The translations under genes and the position numbers were made by a program. A stretch of 11,221 bases of DNA from Deltaproteobacteria bacterium. Its GTDB lineage: Bacteria > Desulfobacterota > DSM-4660 > Desulfatiglandales > HGW-15. The stretch lies in contig JAFGPH010000484.1 of assembly GCA_016926135.1 (NCBI GenBank), forward strand, positions 1 to 11,221, written 5' to 3'. The notes under the pieces are model-generated. The model made no database searches. It saw nothing but the letters and a program-made list of their open reading frames with translations, and had not been told where the DNA came from. This document shows, piece by piece, positions 1 through 5,688 of the stretch; position 1 is the first letter of the stretch; every line of letters begins with the position of its first letter.

Positions 1-113
1 CCCAGGAAGATCATCCCGACCCCGAACAGAAATCGCCGCTGGAGCCTGGATCTGGCCGGCCCCTTTCTCCTGGAAACCGGGCGGTTCGTCACACTACGAT
101 GTTCATCTGCCAT
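1..113 (-). CDS. N-terminus of an unidentified membrane protein, divergent from the exporter gene (truncated)
   Basis: Reading leftward from an ATG at 113-111, the frame stays open to the window edge, giving 37 codons. The first ~26 residues are polar and strongly basic (for example RRKGPARSRLQRR). They are followed by FLFGVGMIFLG, which looks like the start of a transmembrane helix entered from the cytoplasm. A ribosome-binding-like CAGGAG lies at 130-125, 11 nt before the ATG. A later in-frame GTG at 92 is an alternative start. A short basic tail followed by a helix is typical of membrane sensor kinases and other inner-membrane proteins, but no domain is visible, so the function cannot be named. 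Its position opposite a sigma-54 promoter makes a two-component sensor an attractive guess and nothing more. An overlapping minus frame ending at 89 has no protein-like composition. Confidence 0.5.
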   Translation of the reverse strand, partial: MADEHRSVTNRPVSRRKGPARSRLQRRFLFGVGMIFL

Positions 114-145
114 GGCCCAACGCTCTCCTGCATGATTTCCGGTAC

Positions 146-161
146 TGCAAAACCCGGACCA
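146..161 (-). promoter_or_regulatory. Possible divergent -24/-12 promoter for the left-edge gene
   Basis: On the minus strand, TGGTCCGGGTTTTGCA has the invariant GG and GC pairs of sigma-54 promoters exactly 10 bp apart and a good TTGCA -12 element. The -24 element is TGGTCC rather than TGGCAC. The predicted start near 135 would leave a ~22 nt leader that includes the CAGGAG before the ATG at 113. This is a weaker match than the plus-strand promoter at 395-410 and could be chance. Confidence 0.3.
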
Positions 162-245
162 GACAAACCGGCCCGAAGGATGGATTCCATTCGCCCCTCG
201 CCGGAGAGGCATGGAGGACGGCCCGCTGCCCCATGGATACCGGGA

Positions 246-288
246 GCAGCGCTTACCCAGGGCAGCACTGCTTCCCTATGGCAGCACT
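246..288. promoter_or_regulatory. Cluster of GCAGCRCT motifs, candidate activator-binding sites
   Basis: GCAGCRCT occurs at 246-253, 262-269 and 281-288, with a fourth copy at 375-382 inside the 10-bp palindrome GCAGCGCTGC (375-384). The middle copy is part of the dyad GGGCAGCACTGCTTCCC (260-276), whose 8-bp arms differ at one position. The cluster lies about 130-175 bp upstream of the predicted transcription start near 421, a usual place for bacterial enhancer-binding-protein sites. Binding is inferred from position and symmetry only. The rest of 114-394 shows no convincing gene. Confidence 0.35.
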
Positions 289-394
289 CACAAAGGTATC
301 CTCTGGATGTCCGATCCGATCCAGACATAGAGAACACACCAGAATCATAGGGAAATGTCAACTGTCTCGGTAGTGCAGCGCTGCCGGGCAATCC

Positions 395-410
395 TGGCAC
401 CTTCTTTGCT
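395..410 (+). promoter_or_regulatory. Sigma-54 (-24/-12) promoter of the exporter gene
   Basis: TGGCACCTTCTTTGCT matches the consensus TGGCAC-N5-TTGCW completely. The invariant GG (396-397) and GC (408-409) are separated by the required 10 bp. The start of transcription would fall near 420-421, giving a ~123 nt leader before the ATG at 544. A hairpin-forming GCCGGG/CCTGGC pair (383-398) overlaps the -24 element. Such promoters need an AAA+ activator bound upstream and ATP hydrolysis for open-complex formation. Confidence 0.75.
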
Positions 411-530
411 TGAATGCAGGATCAGGATAGGCAGGGATTCGGCGCTGTTGTGAAAGGAAACCGGGACCGATGAGTCCAGGTTCCCCGTGGCGAGGCAGGT
501 ATGTCCCTCTTGCAGACACCTAAACCCGAG

Positions 531-540
531 AAAAGGAGGT
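531..540 (+). promoter_or_regulatory. Ribosome binding site that fixes the exporter start
   Basis: AAAAGGAGGT is an almost perfect anti-Shine-Dalgarno match ending 3 nt before the ATG at 544. The same frame is open upstream to a GTG at 487, but that GTG has no ribosome binding site and the extra 19 residues contain the translated Shine-Dalgarno itself. The ATG is therefore the start. Confidence 0.85.
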
Positions 541-543
541 CAT

Positions 544-2304
544 ATGGCAGTAAACACCAATGCTACACCCAAGAGCGATGAATATGTCGTCATGGAAAAG
601 ACCACAACCAATATATCCGACTTGTGGAAGAAGGAGGACTGGATGGTGATCTGGCTAGGTTTCATCATCCTGATCGTCGGCATGATCATCTTCTTCCCAC
701 GCCCCCCTGCCAAGATGCAGGAGAACATCGACAAGCAGAAGTCGGTCATGAAGCAGGAGGCGGCCAAGGCCCCGTTCAAGACCATTGCCTGGCACAAGGC
801 CTCGGCAGCCAAAAAAAAGATCCGGGCCAGGGATGAGGGCTATGCGAAGACCATCAAGCACTACCTGACGACCCCAGATCGCTGGAGTGCCAACCCGCTG
901 GACGCGGTTTACAGGAGCAAGGCCGCGGCGGACGCCATGAACCAAAAGGCCAAGCCCGCCTATGAAAAGGCCAAGGCCGCGGATGAGGCGGCCCTGGCAA
1001 AGGCCACGGCAGCAGAGAAGGCGGCAGCCGCAGCGGGATTCAAGGACCCCAAGCTCAACCAGGCCGCGGAGGAGGGAATCGGAGCGTGGCTAAAGGCCCA
1101 CGAGAAGGCCTCCAAGGCCAAGTCCAAGGCCTCCAACAAGCCCTTTAACCACATCCCCTACTGGATCGGGACCACCATCGTGCTCGCCATCTTCTTCGGG
1201 ATCGGTCAGGCGATCATGGGGGCGTCCTTCGGCCGGTTCTTCGTGGGGTTCTTTTTCGTCTTCCTTTTTGCCATACTGGCTTACATGGGCGAGATGCAGA
1301 ACACCATGAAGCATTACGGCTTCGGCTTCCCCCTCTGGGCCATCATCTTCGGCATGCTGGTGAGCAACACGGTGGGAACGCCCAAATGGGTGAAGCCTGC
1401 GGTGCAAACCGAGTACTACATCAAGACCGGTTTGGTGCTCCTGGGCGCGGAGATCCTCTTTAACAAGATCGTGTCCATCGGCCTACCGGGCATCTTCATC
1501 GCATGGGTCTGCGCACCCGCCGTGCTCATCTTCACCTACTGGTTCGGTCAGAACGTCGTCAAGATGCCTTCCAGAACCCTGAATATCACCATCTCGGCCG
1601 ACATGTCCGTATGCGGTGTGTCCGCAGCCATTGCAACGGCCGCGGCGTGCAGGGCCAAAAAGGAGGAACTCACCCTGGCCATCGGTCTCTCCATGGTCTT
1701 CACGGCCATCTGCATGGTAGCACAACCCGCCTTTGCGAGGCTGGTGGGCATGAACGAGATCCTGGCCGGCGCATGGATGGGGGCAACGATCGACTCCACG
1801 GGCGCCGTGGCCGCGGCCGGTGCCTTCTACGGGGAGAAGGCCCTGTATGTGGCGGCCACGATCAAGATGATCCAGAACATGCTGATCGGCGTCACGGCCT
1901 TCTGCGTGGCCTATTACTGGTGCGCCAAGATCGAGTGCGCGCCCGGCCAGCAGGTAAGCTGGTGGGAGATCTGGCACCGTTTCCCGAAGTTCGTGCTGGG
2001 CTTCATAGCCGCATCCATCGTCTTTTCCCTGATTGACAGCAGCATGGGCAAAGATGTGGCCGACGCAATGGTGAACCAGGGGGTGCTGAGGGGATGGAGC
2101 AGGCTCTTCCGAGAATGGTTCTTTGCCCTGGCCTTCACCTCCATCGGTCTGGACACCAATTTCCGTGAGTTCGGGCCTTACTTCAAGGGCGGGAAACCCG
2201 TGACCCTTTATGTGGTGGGCCAAGGCACCCAGTTGTGTCTCTCATTATTCATGGTCTGGCTCATGTTCTTCGTGATCTTCCCTGGAATCACAGCAGGGAT
2301 CTGA
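544..2304 (+). CDS. Putative sulfate exporter, PSE/YeiH (UPF0324) family, with long N-terminal insert
   Basis: The gene encodes a 586-residue polytopic inner-membrane protein. An N-terminal helix (about residues 33-51) is followed by a ~150-residue hydrophilic segment (about 55-203) very rich in Lys and Ala, likely helical or coiled coil. From ~207 to the end a series of hydrophobic helices forms the PSE domain. Family landmarks are SVCGVSAA at 355-362, GATIDST at 413-419 where many relatives have a TIHE-like sequence, and a C-terminal SIGLDTNF loop. Typical YeiH proteins have about 340-350 residues, so the extra length is mostly the insert and first helix. Family proteins are called sulfate exporters, but substrates are poorly established; sulfate, sulfite or an organosulfonate-derived anion are all possible. 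Expression is probably sigma-54 dependent, and a small membrane protein gene follows on the same strand. Confidence 0.9.
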   Translation: MAVNTNATPKSDEYVVMEKTTTNISDLWKKEDWMVIWLGFIILIVGMIIFFPRPPAKMQENIDKQKSVMKQEAAKAPFKTIAWHKASAAKKKIRARDEGYAKTIKHYLTTPDRWSANPLDAVYRSKAAADAMNQKAKPAYEKAKAADEAALAKATAAEKAAAAAGFKDPKLNQAAEEGIGAWLKAHEKASKAKSKASNKPFNHIPYWIGTTIVLAIFFGIGQAIMGASFGRFFVGFFFVFLFAILAYMGEMQNTMKHYGFGFPLWAIIFGMLVSNTVGTPKWVKPAVQTEYYIKTGLVLLGAEILFNKIVSIGLPGIFIAWVCAPAVLIFTYWFGQNVVKMPSRTLNITISADMSVCGVSAAIATAAACRAKKEELTLAIGLSMVFTAICMVAQPAFARLVGMNEILAGAWMGATIDSTGAVAAAGAFYGEKALYVAATIKMIQNMLIGVTAFCVAYYWCAKIECAPGQQVSWWEIWHRFPKFVLGFIAASIVFSLIDSSMGKDVADAMVNQGVLRGWSRLFREWFFALAFTSIGLDTNFREFGPYFKGGKPVTLYVVGQGTQLCLSLFMVWLMFFVIFPGITAGI

Positions 2305-2316
2305 CACAAACGCTTT

Positions 2317-2371
2317 CCCCTTCACCCCATCCCTTTTCCCCGCTTTGGGGGAGAGGGAGAGGGGGAGGGGG
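2317..2371. repeat. Pyrimidine/purine inverted repeat with 25-bp arms
   Basis: A C/T-rich left arm (2317-2341) and a G/A-rich right arm (2347-2371) pair around the 5-nt loop GCTTT, with 3 mismatches and 3 G-T wobbles. No T-tract follows, so it is not a standard intrinsic terminator. It resembles dispersed REP-like palindromes found between proteobacterial genes. It ends 4 nt before the GGAG of the next gene and could affect transcript stability or coupling between the exporter and the small membrane protein. Confidence 0.7.
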
Positions 2372-2388
2372 TATGGAGATCGTTCCTG

Positions 2389-2700
2389 ATGAATACGCGT
2401 GCTGCCTGTGAGGGCACTTCCATTTCCGGCATCCTGTCCACCTCCCGCTTCCAAGACGGGGGCACGGGGGATTCGCGCCTCACCTCCTGGCTCAAACTTC
2501 TTCTGGGCATTGCCCTCATCGTTCTCTTCATGATTGTGATGGGGCCTTTTGAGAAGCTCTTCCCCGGCATGGAGTCCATGAGCCGTTTCATCGATGAGCG
2601 GGGCATTAAGGCCACGGCCCTCTACTACACCGACATCGATGAGTTCGGTGATGCCACCGCATCCCTCAGGGACTACCTGGAGTACTCGCACGAGGAATGA
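2389..2700 (+). CDS. Small single-helix membrane protein of unknown function
   Basis: This gene encodes 103 residues. A polar N-terminus (1-34) leads into one hydrophobic helix (about 35-52), then a soluble, acidic C-terminal part (about 53-103) containing ATALYYTDIDEFGDA. I do not recognise the family. It looks genuinely coding because the helix and the ordered C-terminus have natural composition and no competing frame does. GGAG (2375-2378) lies 10 nt before the ATG; the true start could be slightly different because the first 30 residues are low in features. It lies 84 bp downstream of the exporter on the same strand, so a role as an accessory or regulatory subunit is a reasonable inference. 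It ends 19 bp from the convergent sua5-like gene. Confidence 0.65.
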   Translation: MNTRAACEGTSISGILSTSRFQDGGTGDSRLTSWLKLLLGIALIVLFMIVMGPFEKLFPGMESMSRFIDERGIKATALYYTDIDEFGDATASLRDYLEYSHEE

Positions 2701-2719
2701 TCGGTGATGCGGGATTCCA

Positions 2720-3361
2720 TCAAAGGCCGGGAATGAACGGCCGGAGCTGAACCCTCCCGATTATTCCTTCCCTCAGAATCCTGGGCGGATGGATTGTGAC
2801 ATCCAGGACCGTTGACCCTACTCCCCCCTCGGTCCTCCCGCCGTCCACAATGAGATCCACCCCGTCACCCAAGGATGAGAGCACTTCCTCAGCAGTTACA
2901 CAGGGCGCCCCCCCCGTCACGTTGGCACTCGTGCCTGTGATAGGATTGCCCACGGCCAGTGCGAGGCCCGTGGCAAGGGGGTGACCGGAGAGGCGGACCC
3001 CGATCTTTCCCGTGCCTGCCGTGAGCAATGGGGGCACGTCGTCCGATGCCTCCAGCACGAGGGTGAGCCCCCCCGGCCAGAAGGCCTGCATGAGGTCTTC
3101 GGCAAGGGGAGGGATACGAAGCACGGTTCTCTCAAGGACCTCTCTGGATGAAATCAGGGTGAGGATTGGGTGCCGGTCGCGGATCTTCTTGACCTGCAGG
3201 AGCCGCCGGACGGCCTGCTCGTCCAGGGCATTGACCGCAAGGCCGTAAAAGGATTCCGTAGGCACGGCGACCACGCCTCCGAAGAGAACGACCTGGGCCG
3301 CCCGCGCCAGGAGGGTCTCAACCTCTTTTGTTTCGTCGATTCTCAGGATGGAGGGGGGCAT
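2720..3361 (-). CDS. Threonylcarbamoyl-AMP synthase, Sua5/YrdC (TsaC) family
   Basis: The 213-residue product matches the single-domain YrdC/TsaC fold; the extra C-terminal domain of long Sua5 proteins is absent. Visible landmarks are GVVAVPTESFYGL near residues 29-41, a basic KKIRDRHP segment near 58-65 where the substrate-binding Lys/Arg residues lie, FWPGGLTLVL, and GTSANVTGG, the conserved nucleotide-site motif. Family members make threonylcarbamoyl-AMP from threonine, bicarbonate and ATP, the first step of t6A formation at position 37 of ANN-decoding tRNAs. The KxR region is less canonical than in classical TsaC, so a YciO-like paralog cannot be excluded, though the TSAN motif favours TsaC/Sua5. 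The start lies 8 bp after the purE stop with only a weak AAGG, suggesting translation coupled to purE. Confidence 0.85.
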   Translation of the reverse strand: MPPSILRIDETKEVETLLARAAQVVLFGGVVAVPTESFYGLAVNALDEQAVRRLLQVKKIRDRHPILTLISSREVLERTVLRIPPLAEDLMQAFWPGGLTLVLEASDDVPPLLTAGTGKIGVRLSGHPLATGLALAVGNPITGTSANVTGGAPCVTAEEVLSSLGDGVDLIVDGGRTEGGVGSTVLDVTIHPPRILREGIIGRVQLRPFIPGL

Positions 3362-3369
3362 CAGAAACC

Positions 3370-3870
3370 TTACATACTCAGGTCCTCTGCCTGCTCCCGG
3401 GCCTTCCTCGTCAGATCTTTTCGGTGCCCTCTCACCCTTTCTGCTATGGCAGGATATTTGAGGGCGAGGATCTGGGCCGCCAGCACGGCCGCGTTCGTTG
3501 CCCCTCCCTTGCCAAGGGCTACGGTCGCAACGGGAATGCCAGGGGGCATCTGGACCGTGGAGAGAAGTGCGTCCAGGCCCTGAAGGGGAGAGGAATCAAT
3601 GGGGACGCCGATCACAGGCAGGGTCGTATGGGCGGCGATGAAGCCGGCCAGGTGGGCCGCCCACCCCGCGCCAGCGATGATGACCTCCAGCCCCCTCCCC
3701 GCAGCCGTCTCAGCGTAGGTGCGTGTCTCGGCAGGCATGCGATGGGCCGAACGCATGCGTACCTCATGGGGGATGCCGAGTTCCCTCAGGGTCTCCACGC
3801 ATCCCTGCATCACGTCCCTGTCGGATACGCTTCCCATGATCACACCGACCAGCGGCTTGTCGCCTGACAT
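3370..3870 (-). CDS. purE: 5-(carboxyamino)imidazole ribonucleotide mutase, PurE class I
   Basis: The product has 166 residues, the normal size for bacterial class I PurE. It shows GSVSD at 13-17, SAHR at 41-44 (His43 corresponds to the catalytic His45 of E. coli PurE), [10 protein letters not shown] as a variant of the usual GAGGAAHLPG, and the [11 protein letters not shown] segment. The enzyme moves the carboxyl group of N5-CAIR to C4 in de novo purine synthesis in the cytoplasm. It normally depends on PurK to make N5-CAIR, and no purK is in this window. The start is well fixed by AAGGAGGAGG immediately upstream, about 3 nt from the ATG. It is followed after 8 bp by the sua5/tsaC-like gene, with which it likely forms an operon. 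Confidence 0.95.
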   Translation of the reverse strand: MSGDKPLVGVIMGSVSDRDVMQGCVETLRELGIPHEVRMRSAHRMPAETRTYAETAAGRGLEVIIAGAGWAAHLAGFIAAHTTLPVIGVPIDSSPLQGLDALLSTVQMPPGIPVATVALGKGGATNAAVLAAQILALKYPAIAERVRGHRKDLTRKAREQAEDLSM

Positions 3871-3893
3871 ATCCTCCTCCTTGAATCCCCCTT

Positions 3894-3916
3894 GCCCCCC
3901 TTTGCCAAAGGGAGGG
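3894..3916. repeat. Short G/C-rich hairpin upstream of purE
   Basis: A C-rich left arm (3894-3903) pairs with AAAGGGAGGG (3907-3916) at 8 of 10 positions around a 3-nt GCC loop. It lies 24 bp upstream of the purE start codon, next to CCCCCTTG-type sequence. The style is that of dispersed intergenic palindromes; a role in the purE leader is possible but not shown. Confidence 0.45.
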
Positions 3917-3934
3917 ATGCTCTTTTGGGTCTGT

Positions 3935-3983
3935 TCCTTGCTCTTTGCCCTTTCCCCGCGCCTGAAACCTTGGACCTTGGACC
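3935..3983. repeat. Degenerate heptanucleotide tract downstream of the DUF3786 gene
   Basis: The 49 bp divide into seven consecutive 7-mers: TCCTTGC, TCTTTGC, CCTTTCC, CCGCGCC, TGAAACC, TTGGACC, TTGGACC. The last two are identical, and five of the seven end in CC with the other two ending in GC. It ends 1 bp before the stop codon of the minus-strand DUF3786 gene. A similar 7-phased stretch occurs at 4745-4772. Confidence 0.5.
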
Positions 3984-3984
3984 A

Positions 3985-4629
3985 TCAAATTCTCTGTGTC
4001 GCCATCCCCGCCAGGGGATAGACCACCATGCCCGCAAGCCAGGCAATATCCTCCGCGGACAGGATCGCGGAGATGTTCCGGTCGAACAAAATGTTCCCTT
4101 CGGGCGGAAACTCCTCATCCCCCCTCCAGAGAACCAGTGCCATGGGCACGAGCGGCAAGACCTTCACCACCACGGAGAAATCGCCCTGATCCAGGGGAAC
4201 CGCACCGTAGGCATCCCCGGCAATCCCGATCAGGCGTTCCGGTTTCTCGCCAAAGGCCTGGACCAGCGGATTCTTCGCCCGCCTCTGGAATGCATCCATA
4301 TAGAACCTCCCGTCGGGAATCTCCTGGAAGGAGATCCATTGGCCGGTCGCAACGGCACCGCCTGAGGCCCAGGCACCCTTGAGGTAATGGAGAAGCAGTA
4401 TCTGCTGCTGGATGGGCGGCTCCTGTCCAGACCGGGTGGACTGAAACCGTAAATCGTCCCATGTCACGGACACCTCGTCGTTCAGGAAAGGGACGAGAAG
4501 GGATACGCTTTCCGCGCTCTCCTTCCTTATCTCGGCACCGGCAAGCCGGGCCAAGAGGTCCGGAGTCGCCCCCGTAAGGGCCGCCTTGCCCAGCAGCACG
4601 GCCTGTACATAATCGTCCATTCGAGGCAT
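3985..4629 (-). CDS. DUF3786 domain protein
   Basis: With the ATG at 4629 the product has 214 residues. The N-terminus (DYVQAVLLGKAAL... LLARLAGAEI) matches the usual DUF3786 beginning, followed by the hallmark core: a QQQILLLHYL helix, a GQWISFQEIPDG turn, a GDFSVVVKVLPLVPMALVLW strand region and the GDEEFPPEGNILFD motif near the C-terminus. The biochemical function is unknown; the family is common in anaerobes. It is probably cytoplasmic, with no signal or membrane segment. The frame stays open upstream to an ATG at 4782, but that start has no ribosome binding site, and the extra 51 codons cover an 8-bp dyad and a heptamer tract. ATG 4620 is another close alternative. It is unlikely to share a transcript with purE, 114 bp away across two repeats. 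Confidence 0.85.
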   Translation of the reverse strand: MPRMDDYVQAVLLGKAALTGATPDLLARLAGAEIRKESAESVSLLVPFLNDEVSVTWDDLRFQSTRSGQEPPIQQQILLLHYLKGAWASGGAVATGQWISFQEIPDGRFYMDAFQRRAKNPLVQAFGEKPERLIGIAGDAYGAVPLDQGDFSVVVKVLPLVPMALVLWRGDEEFPPEGNILFDRNISAILSAEDIAWLAGMVVYPLAGMATQRI

Positions 4630-4651
4630 AGGATTTCTCTCGCGATAGGCT

Positions 4652-4674
4652 GACAGGATACTCAGAATCCTGTC
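4652..4674. promoter_or_regulatory. Perfect 8-bp dyad just upstream of the DUF3786 start
   Basis: GACAGGAT (4652-4659) and ATCCTGTC (4667-4674) are exact inverted repeats around a 7-bp spacer, 22 bp before the ATG at 4629. It could be a dimeric repressor operator or an RNA hairpin in the leader. Its symmetry argues that this stretch is not coding and so supports the internal start. Confidence 0.5.
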
Positions 4675-4744
4675 TTCAGATTGATCAAGGACGCCCGGAT
4701 ACGAGACGCACGGCTCACGGAAAACCGAAGAAACCCGTTTTCCC

Positions 4745-4772
4745 TTGCGCCATGCGCCTTGTGCCTTGCTTG
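4745..4772. repeat. Heptamer-phased tract between the DUF3786 and Smr genes
   Basis: Four consecutive 7-mers are seen: TTGCGCC, ATGCGCC, TTGTGCC, TTGCTTG. It has the same phase and flavour as 3935-3983. Both neighbouring genes have apparent N-terminal extensions running into it in translated form, and these should be discounted. Confidence 0.5.
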
Positions 4773-4792
4773 TGATTTTCATGTGTTATAAT
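4766..4792 (+). promoter_or_regulatory. Probable promoter of the Smr gene
   Basis: A perfect TATAAT -10 hexamer lies at 4787-4792 in an AT-rich pocket within otherwise GC-rich DNA. The best -35 candidate is TTGCTT at 4766-4771 with a short 15-bp spacer. Transcription would begin near 4799, leaving a ~63 nt leader before the ATG at 4862. Confidence 0.5.
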
Positions 4793-4861
4793 AGAATTGA
4801 AATCCCCAATTCAAGGGAATTCGGCTCTTTCGCGAGACATGCCCGCGGGGAGAAGCAGGCC

Positions 4862-5527
4862 ATGGGCAAGCAGAAGAAGAACATCTTTAACCCCCTATTC
4901 GGAAACCGCCCCATCCAGGTCACCGATCCAGGGCCGGACCGGAACCATGAACAAAAGGAACCGGTTCCGGACCGCGAGCCATGCCCCACCGACCACGATC
5001 AATTCCTGGAGGCCATGACGGGAGTGACGCCCCTCCCCGAAGAGGCCCGAAGGAGGATCCGGCCTCAGGGCCGGCGACTGAATCCTGCCTACCCCGCCCC
5101 CGACGAGAGCCAGATGGTGATGAGCCATCTCCGTGGTATCATCCGGGGTGCCATTGAACTTGACATCACCTTCACCGACGAATACATCGAGGGCTCGGTG
5201 AGGGGCTTCAGCCGGGGTCACATGAAGCGTCTCAAGCGGGGGGAATTCCCGGTTCAGGACTACATCGATCTCCACGGTCTTACCAGGGGCGAGGCGGAGG
5301 GAGCCGTGAGGGAGTTCATCGTCAAAAGTCATCGCCTCGGGCTGCGTTGCGTGCTCATCATCCACGGCCGCGGCCTCAACTCGCCGGAGAGCTTTCCCGT
5401 GCTCAAGGAAGGGCTTCCTGTCTGGCTGGGCCGCGGTGCGGCCAAGAGGATCGTACTTGCCTTCGCCACGGCAAGGCCCTACGACGGGGGCACCGGTGCG
5501 GTCTACGTTCTCCTGCGAAAACGCTAG
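4862..5527 (+). CDS. Smr domain protein (stand-alone, MutS2 C-terminus-like)
   Basis: The product has 221 residues. The N-terminal ~110 residues are polar and charged, and the C-terminal ~90 form a complete Smr domain. It contains the two diagnostic motifs, DLHG at 136-139 and HGRG at 168-171, followed by the typical segment ending GGTGAVYVLLRK. Stand-alone Smr proteins of this layout resemble E. coli SmrA/SmrB; the domain binds branched DNA or acts as an endonuclease, and SmrB cleaves mRNA at collided ribosomes. Which activity applies here cannot be read from the sequence. The start is the ATG at 4862, with GGGGAG (4847-4852) 9 nt upstream; an in-frame ATG at 4745 would translate the heptamer tract and the promoter. 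Confidence 0.9.
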   Translation: MGKQKKNIFNPLFGNRPIQVTDPGPDRNHEQKEPVPDREPCPTDHDQFLEAMTGVTPLPEEARRRIRPQGRRLNPAYPAPDESQMVMSHLRGIIRGAIELDITFTDEYIEGSVRGFSRGHMKRLKRGEFPVQDYIDLHGLTRGEAEGAVREFIVKSHRLGLRCVLIIHGRGLNSPESFPVLKEGLPVWLGRGAAKRIVLAFATARPYDGGTGAVYVLLRKR

Positions 5528-5531
5528 TCTC

Positions 5532-5633
5532 CTGAGTCATAAATGCCGTGACGTATGCTGTTACGGTCCTGAGAGACCACCCGCCGGACGGCCCTGCAGG
5601 CACCTCCTGCTTGTCAATATATTTGTGACTCAG
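5532..5633. repeat. 102-bp intergenic element bounded by 13-bp inverted repeats
   Basis: CTGAGTCATAAAT (5532-5544) and ATTTGTGACTCAG (5621-5633) are inverted copies with one mismatch. The interior holds further stems: CCGTGAC/GTTACGG (5546-5552 with 5560-5566), GGTC/GACC (5565-5568 with 5575-5578), and GCAGG/CCTGC (5596-5600 with 5606-5610). It begins 4 bp after the Smr stop codon and ends 16 bp before the -35 of the next promoter. It could be a MITE-like remnant, a bidirectional transcript-end structure or a structured RNA. No T-tract typical of an intrinsic terminator is present. Confidence 0.5.
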
Positions 5634-5648
5634 GACACTGATTTCCAC

Positions 5649-5677
5649 TTGACATGCCCATCCCTCTCGGGTATTAA
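5649..5677 (+). promoter_or_regulatory. Sigma-70 type promoter of the TetR-efflux operon
   Basis: A consensus TTGACA -35 (5649-5654) is followed after exactly 17 bp by TATTAA (5672-5677), which matches the -10 consensus at 4 of 6 positions. The transcription start is expected near 5684, giving a ~46 nt leader. Confidence 0.7.
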
Positions 5678-5688
5678 CCATTCAGAAT

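Noticed and set aside
89..400. 103-codon open frame on the minus strand (and an 83-codon plus frame at 99-350) in the left intergenic region
   Set aside because: Neither has protein-like composition or a recognisable motif, and both overlap the dyads; the minus one also runs across the sigma-54 promoter.
487..543. GTG start adding 19 residues to the exporter
   Set aside because: No ribosome binding site at 487, and the extension would translate the strong AAAAGGAGGT that clearly serves the ATG at 544.
1483..2223. 246-codon antisense frame across the exporter
   Set aside because: It is a shadow of the high-GC codon use of the real gene; rich in Gly, His and Asp without any domain pattern.
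4630..4782. 51-codon N-terminal extension of the DUF3786 protein
   Set aside because: It covers an exact dyad and a heptamer tract, lacks a ribosome binding site at 4782, and precedes the usual family N-terminus.
4745..4861. 39-codon N-terminal extension of the Smr protein
   Set aside because: It would translate the heptamer tract and the TATAAT promoter; ATG 4862 has a good GGGGAG at proper spacing.
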